Shown in pieces: positions 1-14,051 of a stretch of 64,000 nucleotides of DNA (its first letter is position 1; each line of letters starts with the position of its first letter). The position numbers and the translations under genes were made by a program. Source of the stretch: Asterochloris sp. CNOR1 (taxonomy: Eukaryota; Chlorophyta; Trebouxiophyceae; Trebouxiales; Trebouxiaceae); the NCBI GenBank assembly GCA_963969365.1, contig OZ017746.1, forward strand, positions 2,418,001-2,482,000, written 5' to 3'. The notes below the pieces were generated by a model. It worked only from the letters and a program-made list of their open reading frames with translations. It made no database searches and was not told the DNA's origin.

Positions 1-383
1 TCAAGGGCCTCAGGAGGCCGGCTATAAGAAGACATGCGCTACCCGCAAGAGCGATGCTGAGCAGCAGCAGCACACCTATTGCAGGTAGAACTCTGCACTC
101 GCTGCCAGATGGGGGACGAGGGATACCATCTTGCAGACATACGCAGCACAAATCCTGGGACACAGCTCATGCTGTGCAGCAGGAGATGTGGGCAATTGCA
201 GAAATGGTCCTGGGCATAGGGCTTTGGGCAGCTCATGAGACCTTGGCAGTCTGTGTCATGGGCTTCTCATGCCTTGCTCAATCTGGACTACCCTGCCCAC
301 AGCACTATCAGCAGCGGCACACACAGTCTGAGGAAGCTCCTTCTTGAAGCCTCAGAAAATAGTGACATCAAGGATCAATAGCT
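1..383. other. No gene recognised; 3' flank of the Vma12-like gene
   Basis: Both strands carry only short open frames with no recognisable protein and no convincing chain of splice sites. The stretch lies just past the stop codon of the minus-strand Vma12-like gene, so part of it is probably that gene's 3' untranslated region. I see no repeat or RNA gene here. Confidence 0.4.
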
Positions 384-1417
384 TCACTGCCGTTTCTTTT
401 GTAGACCGCTGGGCGGCTGCTGCTGTTGTGTGGCGGGGGCAGGAGGAGCTCGATATCCATCTTGCAAGTGCCGATACTTCTCCAAGCTGGGAGGATGGGA
501 GGTGCGAATGATCAGCAACACACTCTCCAGGAGCAGCGCCAGCACCAGCCCTACCAGTCCACAGGCGGCGTGCTGCAGAAGGGAACAATACATCTTCATA
601 CCAGCACAGCCCAGATGGACAGTGCAGATAGGACGAGACAGCAGCGTACAGCCCACCACACTGGTCTTTAGGGACAGGCCACGGCCTGCCACATGCCCCA
701 GGGCGTAAAAGGTCCCCATCATCACCAACACATGGATGCCAAAGGACAGCTGGTCCTTGAAGCTCCTGAACAAGCCCTCTGCAGCAGTTGCTGCCGCTCG
801 CTCCTGCAGGCCCACAATGTGGCATATAGCTACATTTGTTAAGTTACCCTATCGGCTGCTTTGGCCATGTGCTGCAGGTCACATGGCAGAGGAAAGGCCA
901 ACAGCGAAGTCATGCGGGCTGAACTAAGTTGGGATCAACAGCAGCTCTCAGTGGTGCTTTGCAGGCTGCCACTTACCTTCTCGGTCACATCATGCACCAT
1001 CCTGTCATAGTGTTGCTGCTCAAGAGCAGCCTGAAGTTTTGCTAACCGGGCCTGCAGCTCAGGGCTTTTCTGGCGAGCCTGCGGGGGCTGCAGCACCAGC
1101 TGGCTGCCCTTGCACACTGTGTGCAGTTGCAGGCCTGGCTCATCAGGTTGGACTGCTTGCAGCTGCTGTACCAAGTGCTTCAGCTGTGCCCACGGCACAG
1201 CCTTCTGGGGCAGGAGACTGCCTGCCTCTGCTCTGGTCTCCTGCAGGTTATGAGCAAACTGAGATGCTGTAAAGCAGCAGAAGTGGGACGTGGGCATGCA
1301 GCAGGGACTGGTGCTTGCTGAGCTTGGGCATGTCTAGGTCTGTACCTTGTCAAGGAGAATGCAGTCTGAGGCTTGGTTGATCACAGCTCGGATCCTTTCA
1401 GTGCTGTTTATCAGCAT
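384..1417 (-). CDS. Vma12/TMEM199-like ER factor for V-ATPase assembly
   Basis: Three exons (1417-1346, 1240-977, 803-384) join in phase 0 to a 251-residue protein. The middle exon carries a basic helical stretch reading KSPELQARLAKLQ followed by YDRMVHDV, which is typical of the Vma12 family. The last exon begins with a further helix, then holds two hydrophobic segments (roughly residues 125-150 and 180-200) and ends in a polar tail with a Gln run and a final KKRQ. In yeast and animals this family resides in the ER and helps assemble the membrane sector of the vacuolar proton ATPase. The two C-terminal membrane spans and the total length fit the family. The start at 1417 is the only in-frame ATG near the first exon; an upstream non-coding or coding exon cannot be excluded. 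Identification rests on motif resemblance only. Confidence 0.7.
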
Positions 1418-1862
1418 GCAATGGGCTTGCTGAGGCCGGGATCAGCTTGCTGCTGGAGATTTGATATAATTAAAGGGGACGAGGTGTTGCACAGGTCCTC
1501 AATGGTTTGCAGGCAAATGGTGCCTCCTCGGTGCCATGTATGGGACCTTTTGTGACGCTCCCTCAGAATCAGCAGGTGAAAGTTCAATTAGAGCTCGGCA
1601 TGGCGGAGGAAGGCTCTGCCGGGGTGCCAGCAACGTATAGGGGACGCTCCTTCAAGCTACTGACAAGCACAGCCGGTGAAGACTTTTCCTTTGCTTTGCG
1701 AAGGCCTCAACCCTCTTCGTGCACCTCACCTGTCATATGGCATCCAAATCATCAGGTGGCCTGGAACTCATAAGGGAGGCCTTGAGGCCCACTCCTCTTT
1801 CTGATGCTCAGCTAGCACTGGTCTGTGCAGGCACGGGATCTGCTGGCACTCCTAGGCGCACC

Positions 1863-4800
1863 ATGGGGGGCTTGGGAGCTGTTGGAGAAGCCCCCCAGAT
1901 GCCAGTCTTGTCCTCAGTTGCTCAAGTGGAGTCTCTAGGCCAGCTGTTGATCCCCACCATCAATCGTCTCCAAGACTTGTTTAATCAGGCAAGAGGCTTT
2001 GTGTTTGCTGCTTCACCCAGCCCCTGTCTGAGACTTAGCAACTCTTTTGCTGTTTCTGCTGAGGTTGAAGCTCTGCTGCCTGCCCACCATCTAAGCTCTG
2101 CCCTGCAGGTCACTCTTGACTACAAGCTGGAGCTGCCTCAGGTGGCAGTCATTGGCAGCCAGTCTAGCGGGAAGTCCAGCGTGCTTGAAGCTTTGGTGAG
2201 GCCCAAAGCCGCCATTGCGCTGGCTGCCACAGCTCCTGCAGCGCTCTTTTCCTCTGCCTGCTAGCACCTGGTCAGGCTCCAGCCTGCTTTGACAATAGTG
2301 ATGGCCTCCTGAGTTGTGACTGTGGCAGCTTGTCTGCCTGTATGGACCGCCCCAACAGTAGATGGCTGCCTCTTGTGCAGGTTGGCCGTGACTTCCTGCC
2401 CCGCGGGCCTGAGATCTGCACCAGGCGACCCCTGGTACTGCAACTGGTTAAGCAAGGCACCAGCAGCAGCTCTGGGGCCCCAGCGGGCAGTGGCAGCAAT
2501 TCTCAGGAGTGGGGCGAATTTTTGCATGCGCCTGGTACGTGTCTCTGCCTGCTGCTGAAGCAGTCTCTGCCGGGCTGGCCTCATTGTTGATGCCATGTCT
2601 GCCCACTGCTTGCTGCAGGCAAGCGCTTTTTTGACTTTGACAGGATTCGGCAGGAGATCATGGCAGAGACGGAGAGGGTGACCGGTGCCAACAAGGGCAT
2701 CTCAGACAAGGCTATCCGCCTCAAGATTTGCAGCCCACATGTCCTGTGAGTCTTGGGAGAGGGGCATACGGGTGTGCTGTCAGCCACCTAACTGTTCACC
2801 ATCAGGGATCATGAATGTTGTCTGTGACTGGCTAGCCATGCTTGGGGGCAACTCCCAATCTTGCTGCCCAGCATGCGGCCAAGTGCTGGCACTGATATCT
2901 TGCTGAGCCATTCTGTCTGGTGCAGGACAATGACTCTTGTAGATCTGCCTGGGATTGCCAAGGTGAGCAGCTGCTCTGTGTCCTCTGAGGTCCGGGTGTG
3001 CTAGCAGCAACCGGCAAGGGTACAGCCACGCCCATATTTGCAACTGCTCTTGCACTGCTGCAGGTGCCTGTTGGTGATCAGCCCTCAGACATTGAGACCC
3101 GGATCCGCAACATGGTGCTGGAATACATTCGCCACCCCACCTGCGTCATCCTGGCTGTCTCAGCAGCCAATCATGACCTCGTCAACTCTGATGCCCTGGA
3201 GCTGGCCAGGAGTGCAGACCCAGATGGGCACCGTACCATAGGTACATGCTGGCAGCAAGTGCATGGCAGATGCAGCTCATGACCCAGTGTTCCTCTCCCC
3301 CCATTGTCCAGCTAGGGTTCCATCTGTCTTGCAGGCTTGCTGCTGCAGGAGATTGCCGGTTGTATGCTATGCCATGTGTACTCAGTCCCAGAGGTGTTGG
3401 GGGCTGCTGCTGTAAGAGGCACCCCTGAAGCTGTGTGAAGGGCTTGCAGGGGCACGGGCGCTCCTCTGCTGATGCAGGTGTGCTGACCAAACTGGACATC
3501 ATGGACAGGGGCACCAACGCAGTCAAAGTCCTGCAGAATCAAGTGGTTCCCCTGCGGCTGGGCTACATAGGTGAGCAGGGCTGCATGTCTGTCTGTGCTG
3601 TGTGTTCTCTGTGCCTACATACTCTCTCTTTGTGCAGTGATGCAGGCATCAGCTGCTGAGGGCAGCCCTGCGGATGCCTGCATCGCGTGCCTCTCTGTGT
3701 TGTCTTGCTACGTCAGTTGTCTCCGCGCCCAGGCTGTGCCTGCTGTGCAGGCGTGGTCAACCGTAGCCAGCAGGACATCATCACGCGCAGGAACATCAGG
3801 GATGCACGCGCTGCAGAGGCCGCATTCTTTGAGGCACATCCAGAATACCAGGAGGTGAGCCTGCCCTCTCTGGCAGCACTGCTGTTTTCAGCAGGCAGTC
3901 ATGTCTTGATGTCCTGGACCAAGCTGTGTGCATTGGTCACAAAGGCTCCCTTTCCCCTCCATCGGGAGGCGAGTCTGGCGTTTTGCTCACCCTATAAGCT
4001 GCGCTGCTGTCTGCCTGGCAGCCTGCCATCTACTCACATTGATGAGCTCTGCTGCTGTGCAGGTGGCGGCACAGTGTGGTGTGACGAAGCTGGCCAGCAG
4101 CCTGAACGCCATTCTGGTGGAGCACATCAGGCTCATGCTACCACAGCTGCGCAGTGCCATTGATGAGGCACTGGAGAAGAGGCTGGCGGAGCTGCGCCTG
4201 TATGGGGATCCGCTTGTGGGCAGCGCCAGCACCTCCAGGTGGGTGCAGACATGCACTCCCTCAAGAGCCTGCTCCTCTGACAGCAGATTGGCAGCTTGCT
4301 TGGCCGCAGGACTATATCTGCAGACAGGCTGCTCGCCTGCCTTGCAGATACCTTCCAGCCTGTTTGCCGCCAATCACCTGCAAGAGAGCCTTTGAGCAGT
4401 TGGGCTGCCTCTGAGCAGGCAAGTGGGGCCCTTTGCCAAGCTTCTGAGCTGCTGCTTGACAAGCGCCTGGTCAGGGCTGACCCTGCAGTGAGGCCTTGCT
4501 ACTGGGTCTCCCCTGAGCAGCTTACCCGAGGTCACTTCATATATCTTCACTTCAGAGTTGACTTAGAGGGAACCTCCGCCTGCTCTGCAGTGGGGCTCTG
4601 CTGCTGCGCCTGCTGGACTCGTATGCAGTACGCTTCAGCGAGATGCTGGATGGGCGCAGCGAGCACCTCCCAACCTCAGAGCTGGCGGGCGGGGCGCGCA
4701 TCAGACACATATTCCAAGATATCTTCGTGCGGGGCCTGTCAGACCTGAACCCCTCCAGGTGAGTGGTTTGCACCTGGCAGTCTGTCCACAGTGAGTGCAT

Positions 4801-7800
4801 GTGGACCCGTTCACACTTGAACCACAGCTGCCCGGTGGCTCAGTAGGCTCCCATGCCCTGCAGAGCTTGCTTGCATTGTTCCACAGTTTGCTGCTCGGCA
4901 CAAACCTGAAGACAAGTGGTGGGTGCACCCTCAGACCTGCAGCATGCAATCTGGGCCTGCATGCTCAATTTGACGACCCCCACCCATGGAGACCTCTGAG
5001 TCCATGAGCCCAGACTCTTTGTTCTGTACAGTGGCAGGAAGTGTATGCAGTGTTACCCTGTGCTGCCTGTAGTGAGCTGACAGATGAGGATGTGCGCACA
5101 GCCATCAAGAACAGCGGCGGCGTCAAGGGCAGCCTGCTCATTCCTGACGCGCCCTTCGAGCTGCTGGTGCGGCGGGCGCTCACTCGCCTGCTGCCCCTCG
5201 CGCTACAGTGCAAAGAGTTCGTGCACGCAGAGCTACTCAAGATTGCGGGGCAGTGCTCCCCCCCAGATGTCGACCGCTTTCCCACCCTTCAGGTTTAACG
5301 CCATGTCATCAGTGCTGCTGCTCATGCTCAGATGCCTGGGAGTGGGTTTCAAATTTGTCAATGAAGGCCATCAGAGCAGTGCACGCCTAGCCAATGCTGC
5401 TGGCAGCTGGGCTCTGCATGTGATGACTGCTACATTCACCCCTCAAGCCACCCAGTGCGTGGCCTCCAGTGGCCCACCTCTGCACAGCCATGGCATCAGA
5501 GAGTTGCACATCAACAAACTGTCTAACTAGTGTGCGTGGCCTGCAGCGCCAGCTGAAGGCGGCAGTGGAGGACTACATCCACGAGGGGGCCCAGCCCACA
5601 GAGCGCATGATCAGGGACTTTGCTGCCTGCGAGCACGCCTACATCAACACAGATCACCCCTCCTTCATTGGCGGCAACAAGGCAGTTGCCTCGGTGAGCA
5701 GAGTGGACCTCCCTGAGGCAATGCCACAAGCTCCTCTTCTGGATGCTCTGGGCAGGCTGTCGTGCTGGAAGGCCTGCTTCAGGTTGCAGAAGCGTCTGCA
5801 GTCTGCAGATCACCTTGCCTGTAGTGCTTGCCATGGTGACTCCTGAGGGTAAAGCTTCTTTCGACCTGTCCTGACTGTGCTGTCACAGGTCCTGCAGCGA
5901 CGGCATGGTGGGGCAGAGTCTGATGGTGCAGATGAGGACTGCCTGGAGGCTGGCGGCCAGGAGGGGCCGGCCAGTGAGCAGCCCCATCAGAGGGCGAGGC
6001 ACCTGCAGGAGCAGCGCAGACCAAAGTCCACAGGTCAGGCACCTGCAGGGCCAGGCTGGCCGCTGTTTTCCCTGCTGCTGATGGCTGCCTCACCTGTGCA
6101 CCGAGTGGGGTCGCACCCATATGCGCACAGCCTTTCGCTTGGCGCTTGGTGCACCCCCGTCTGCATCTCCGTGAGCCTGGTGCTACTGTGCATGCCTTGC
6201 AGGTGTGGCCCCGGCTTGCATGCACTCCCCACGCGAAGGATGCGCCCAGGACCCTGACATCCTGAGCATGCTGCTGCAGGCAACCTGCAGGACCAGCCGC
6301 CCAGCACTGGGCCCCTGGGGAGTGGAGGCCGGCCGCAGCGCCCTCCCCTGGCTGAAACGGCAGCAGCCAACCAGCGGGAGCCCCGTCCTGGCCTGAAGGT
6401 GGGGCCTTCCTGCACTGTGACCCTGCAGCTATCTCTGTTTGTGCTGTCTGAGACGCTTTGACTCAAAGCGTCCACTCTCTTTCCTGCCGGCCATACTGCA
6501 ACAACAGCATCCCATCTGCTGCATCGTTAAGCTGCTGAACAGGTACACATCTGCAGGTCATGGCAGTGGAACAGCCAGGCTGGCAGGCTGAAGTTGGCTG
6601 GGTCTTGGCTGCAGGGTGTGGAGCTCGAGCTGTACAGTCCTGAGGAGCTGCTGAGGGGGCCTCACCAGCGTGGCCAGAGGCAGCACCAGGCAGCACAGCC
6701 CACAGCGCTGCAGCACAGGCAGCACCACCGCCCACCGGATCTGGTGCCCCTAGAGACGAGACCCAGCGGTGGCGCAGGCTGGTTCTCTCTGCCCTGGTTT
6801 GGCAGCCACCATGGCCCCAGCGAGAATGGCAGGCTGAGCAGCCCAGGTGGCAGCAGCAGTGATGGGGACTCTGGCAACAGGCCTGCTGCCCTCTACCCTC
6901 CTTCTGTGAGTGGCTGTGTTGGTGCATATGCCCGCAGGACGACAACCACCTGCAGCAGCTGGCTGCACACAAGCAGCGCTGACCCATGACTCGCACTCAT
7001 GCACGCTGCACTGTGCTCTCACCAGTGGTGGGCATGGCATCAGCTGATCTGTGGCTACCGTCGGCAGCACATGGACAAGCATGCGAGCATCAGCAGCATG
7101 CGCCTGCAGGCAAGCAGCGCTGCATCAAGGTGCAAGCTTCAAGACCCATGCTTCAGGCCAACACTGACTGTGATGCTGGTGTCCCTGTGCTGCAGATTCT
7201 GCGCGTCCCCGGCAGCGTGAGTGAGCAGGAGGAGGTGCAGGTGGAGGTGACCCGCCTGCTGGTGGATTCCTACTTTGACATTGTGCGCAAAAACATGCAG
7301 GACAATGTGCCCAAGGCAGTCATGCACTTCCTGGTCAACCATGTGCAGCGGGGCTTGCAGCAGCACCTCATCAAGACGCTCTACAGGCAAGTGCGGTCTG
7401 CACGCTGGCCTGAGCCTCTGGACTGACCTGACCAGCACAGCTGCCCGCTGCCTGGCTGGCACAACTTGGCAGGCACCTGGGGCGCGAGTACGGCATATGG
7501 GAAGCATCATGTGACTGTACCCTGTAGTTACTTGCTTTTAGTCTGCCAGCTGCGTCTGCCATCTGGATCTATTGATTGCTGATGTCTGTTGGCAAGCTTG
7601 ATGTTACGTCAGCAGCTGCTGTCTCCCCTGCAGGGAGGAGCTGTTCAGCGAAATGATGAAGGAGCGGGAGGACATTGCCACCAAGCGCCTGGCCTGCCAC
7701 AACGCTGTCAAGGCGCTCAGGGAGGCCTCAGCTGCGCTGGAGATGCTGCCGGTGGAGCTGCTGCAGCGACTCCAGGGTCCGCAGCCCAGCAGCCAGGAGG

Positions 7801-8030
7801 CATCAGAAGGCGGTGCGCAGCCACAGACAGCTCCCCAGCAGGGTCTGCCGCCGGGCCAGCCTCTGCAAAGCTTTGCCCAGCCTGCGCGCAGCCCAGGCCG
7901 GCCCCGGTCGGGAGTGGCAGCAGGGACACATGCTGCCCAGCTGGCCATGGCTGCCATGGCAGCTGCCTCCAACGATAACTTGGCGATGCGCCGTGCTGAG
8001 TCCATTGCCGACCCCTTTGGCTATAATTAA
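1863..8030 (+). CDS. DRP3: Dynamin-related GTPase of the DRP3/Dnm1 type (mitochondrial and peroxisomal fission)
   Basis: Seventeen exons join in phase to about 919 residues. They are 1863-1988, 2109-2195, 2381-2534, 2619-2745, 2926-2962, 3064-3241, 3478-3570, 3751-3854, 4063-4238, 4591-4758, 5073-5292, 5547-5693, 5889-6033, 6280-6398, 6615-6905, 7196-7386 and 7634-8030. The GTPase domain shows the P-loop [10 protein letters not shown], switch region ICTRRPL, DLPG and TKLD. The middle domain includes [10 protein letters not shown] and [11 protein letters not shown]. The GTPase effector domain reads [20 protein letters not shown] near the C terminus. There is no PH or proline-rich domain as in endocytic dynamins, which supports the fission class DRP3/Dnm1/Drp1. 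The variable insert (exons 13-15) is long and rich in Gln, Gly and Ser; its splicing is the weakest part. The start could also be the ATG at 1899 or 1737. The introns after 1988 and 7386 begin with GC instead of GT. Confidence 0.93.
6452..6472. repeat. Perfect 10-bp inverted repeat in a DRP3 intron
   Basis: Arms GACGCTTTGA and TCAAAGCGTC are separated by a single C, in the intron between 6398 and 6615. The transcript could form a very tight hairpin. No function is evident. Confidence 0.6.
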
Positions 8031-8298
8031 GAAGAGGCCTTGAAACGCTCTTTGTACCCTCCATCTTTCACTGCAGGCACAGTCTGGTGAAGTCCCCTGC
8101 GTGGCCTTGAAAGTGTCCCCACCTCTCCCTGCAGTATGATTTTAGGTGTGCCCATTTCACCCCTTGTACCCCTTGTTTTGCTGGCAGGCACTGTTCAACT
8201 GGCCCAGGTAGTGATTTCGTTCTCACACGGCAAAATGCCCTTGAATCTGAAGATGTGTTCTGGAACAAGAGAGAAAAGGCAGCTGCACTACACTGCAG

Positions 8299-9795
8299 TC
8301 ACACAATGACACCATCCAAGACGGTCAGGGGCACAGAGTAAAGCATGTTGCCAGGCATGAAACTAGTCTGAGGGTCAACTGGAGCAAAAGCTGTCTGAAG
8401 CCATGCAGCAAAGCTTTTAACGATGTCAGTGCCCACATGAGCGTTAAGCAGATCAAGGAAGTGGTCAGCTGGCTGTTCCACTCCCAATACTTTTATGTCA
8501 CCTGTGTTCTGCTCTAAGCTGAGCAGCAGCTGATCTGCAGGAAGTGCTTTTGGCAGCACCAGCAAGGTAGACTGGGAAAGCTGTATACGCCTGGTATCGT
8601 TGAAAGCAGTGTTGACGGTGGCTAGCAGGTCGTAAGGAGGGGTTGATGGGCTCATCTGGCAAGTGAATGTTACAGTCTGCAGCCCCAGCTGCACTGTAAT
8701 GGTCTCTTTGGCATCGCAGATGCTGCTGTTGAGAACCTCTCTGGCTGAGCAAGTTCGCTGTTTGTACTGGGGATTCACAGCTGGCTGCTGACACTGTGTG
8801 CCTGGCACCCTGCAGCTCAATGGCAGCTTGGTTGGTAAGTGCTCAGACGGCTAGGCTGAGCCTTGCTGGTGTCCATGCAGGGCTTACCAACCAGGGTCAC
8901 AAAGGCAAACAAAGTCTGGCATGACAAGCACACGCTGGAGGAGGATGGCCAGTGCAACTGCAGACTTCAGCTGCAGGGCACAGAGGTCACTGGGTTGAGG
9001 CGATAGCGCAGCATGCCCAGATGCGAAAGCTGGAGCTTATCTCCACTTGCACACAGCATGGCCCAGCACTGACCTGTTGCAGCTGGGAGTTTAGGCTGTC
9101 CACATGCAGATGCTGCAGGTCCGTATCCTCCAGGGGCACAAATACAGGGGGAGGTGACAGGCTGCTGAGATACGCCACCAGGTATGTGGCCTGGGGCACC
9201 TGCAGCCAACTTTGAGGTGGTCCTCCAATCCCTCAGGTGCGAATGAGGGACATGCCACATCTGAGCGCTGTGAGGTGCACCTTCGTTGGTACATCACTGC
9301 TTCTGGTCTGGGAAGGGGCATGAGATCCAGCTTGCAGTATGTAGCTCTGGTCTGACTGGGGCAGCCACTCCCTGCTTGGCCGCAGAAATCCTGCAGGCAG
9401 CATTCAGAGCCCGTGTGGTGTGTGGTGAGCCTACAGGCAGGGTGCAGATGCAGGAGCTGGCTGCCTCACCATGGGGAGGCTGTCTGGCTGTCCTCTGGTG
9501 TGAGAGGCTGGTAAGGAGTTTGGTGGCCTCCCTGCTGGCGGCATACTGCAAGCCAGAGGGACTGCTGTCAAAAGGAGGGAAACATCAGAGGCTTGCTGCA
9601 GGCACCACTTCTGCCAGCAGGCAGCTGATACACCAGTGTTCAGAGATCCCTGCCAGACTGCCAGGACTTGAGCATCAGATGCAGAATCCCAAAAGCAAGA
9701 AAAACCTGGAAGGCCACCTGGTGAAGAGCCAGTCCGGCAAGGCCACTCACGAGGAAGGAGATCAACAGTAGCCCTTGCCTGCCGAGGGCCTTCAT
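8299..9795 (-). CDS. Secretory-pathway protein resembling a nucleotide-sugar transferase (GT77-like?)
   Basis: Six exons (9795-9751, 9545-9470, 9390-9281, 9199-9074, 8970-8888, 8809-8299) join in consistent phase to 316 residues. The N terminus (MKALGRQGLLLISFLYAAS) looks like a signal peptide or type II membrane anchor. The centre reads LKSAVALAILLQRVLVMPDF followed by a Cys-x-Cys-Asp and further cysteines. That pattern, an Ala/Leu helix then R-x-L-x-x-P-x-F-x-C-x-C-D, resembles the core seen in plant arabinosyltransferases of family GT77 such as XEG113 and RRA. Two N-glycosylation sequons (NSS, NDT) suit a lumenal protein. A donor-binding DxD is not obvious, so the assignment is tentative. 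The gene converges on DRP3 (268 bp between stops) and diverges from the dioxygenase gene across 233 bp. Confidence 0.55.
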
Positions 9796-10028
9796 CCGCA
9801 AGCCATGCTCATGCACAGGTGTTACTTTGTAGTCCAACTCGAGTGCCACCTCAGTGGCCAGCTCACTCGGGCATTGCACTTTTGCCTGACTGCAGCCACC
9901 GCCATACCTGTTGCGCTCTGACCGGCCCATGGGACTGCCTTGCCAGCAGAAGCAGCATGCTTAAACAGAGGCCTGTCAGACACTGCTTTCACATCAGATC
10001 GCTGTGCAGAAGCAGAGCCCATGTGACA

Positions 10029-11338
10029 ATGAATATTTCAGCATACAGCTCAGCAGCAGCGGCCCAACAGAACATGGTTCAGCAGCTAGTGGGCAGGGCC
10101 AGGACGTGGGCTGGCAAGCCAGACAATGCTGCTGGCCTGCAAAGTCTTTCTGCTGTGTTGAGTGAGGCCACTGGTATGTATGGCCTTCACGTCTGGTGGA
10201 TTGCCTTGAGCCATTCCAATGTTGCAGGTGATTTGCCCATCCAGCAACTCGGCTTTCAGGATCCTGTGAGTGCCCAAGCTTACCTGCATGCCAACCTCTG
10301 CCTCTTCTCCCCAGCTGTTGAGCCTCTCATGCCTCAGTTGCAGGCCCAGGGAGCAGCCTCCCCCAAAGAGGGATTTCTGAGCAAGCTATGGAGACCAGAG
10401 GAGCACAGGTGTGACTCCAGGCAGTGTCATCAGGCCTGTCATAGTCTGCTCTGCCCATGTTTCCTTTATTACGTAAAACTTGCTGCGCTGCAGCATCACC
10501 TATATTCATATCTATGAAGACCCCACCGTCAGCATTGGGATATTCTGCCTTCCCAAGGGTGCCCAGCTGCCCCTGCACAACCATCCTGGCATGACAGTCC
10601 TGTCGAGGTGAGCAGACTTCGTGACCTGCAGGCATGGGTCCTTGCGCACTGTCTCGCGATCATCGCCTGGTGCAGTGAGCGGCCTCTGGAAAAGCATACA
10701 GGGCAGGCCACTGTCTCAGCAGCAATCTCCTTGTGCAGGGTCCTTTATGGCAAAATGCGAGTCAGGTCTTATGACTGGGAGGCATCAGACCAGGACCACC
10801 CTGAGCTGCCCTTCTCTTCTGCTGGTGCCAGCGCTTGGGCCAGACAGGTGCTCAATCAGGTGGCTGAGCCACACCATCAGCCGGCAGCGCTGTTCCCTGC
10901 CTCTGGAGGCAATATACATGAATTCACTGCAGTGGAGGGCTCGCAGTGTGCGGTGCTGGATGTGCTTGCGCCCCCTTACGACATTGCTGGAGGTGAGGCA
11001 TCTCCAGACCAGTGCGACAAGCTATCACAACACCTTCATTGAACCAGGCTGCTTGGCAGGAGAGGTCCCTGTTGCTCACTTGAGAAGGCTGTGCGTGACA
11101 AGGTAGAGGGTGCCCAGGCCACTTTGAGAGGGTTATACTTCCTCAAGGCCCTGCGAGCACTGCTGCTGTGACAGCATTGCTGACTGTTAAGGGCATCTGT
11201 GCAGGTCGGGACTGCACATATTATCGCGAAGCTCGACTGGATGCCAAGCAACCAGGACGGGCACTTCTGGAGGTGTGCAATCCTCCAAGCAGCTTCGTTG
11301 TACGGAACAGGCCTTACACAGGGCTTCCAATTTGCTAG
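10029..11338 (+). CDS. Plant cysteine oxidase / ADO-type thiol dioxygenase
   Basis: Five exons (10029-10173, 10228-10408, 10494-10607, 10739-10992, 11205-11338) give 275 residues in consistent phase. The cupin core contains ICLP-like IFCLPKGAQLPLHNHPGMTV, whose two histidines would be the first iron ligands, and SGGNIHEF, whose histidine would be the third. YGKMRVRSYDW and LDVLAPPYD are hallmark PCO/ADO segments, and the protein ends shortly after CTYYREA as in plant PCOs. In plants these iron enzymes oxidise N-terminal cysteine of proteins and feed the Arg/N-degron pathway as oxygen sensors; the animal homologue ADO also oxidises cysteamine. Which substrate applies here cannot be told from sequence. 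No organelle signal is evident, so a cytosolic or nuclear site is likely. The gene converges on the RNA cyclase gene with 139 bp between stops. Confidence 0.9.
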
Positions 11339-11477
11339 GAGATGGTGCCAAAGCCCAACAGTAACAGCAAGACCACAATGAACATGGTCTTGCTGTTGCT
11401 GTTGGCAGCTCTTCAGTCATCACTTCAGAACTGGAGTTGCCCCACCAGCCTCAAAGTGCTGCCCCTAAGGGTTGCTG

Positions 11478-14051
<2,574 letters not shown>

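Noticed and set aside
54-347. 97-codon plus-strand open frame at the left edge
   Set aside because: No recognisable sequence or splice context, and it lies in the 3' flank of the Vma12-like gene.
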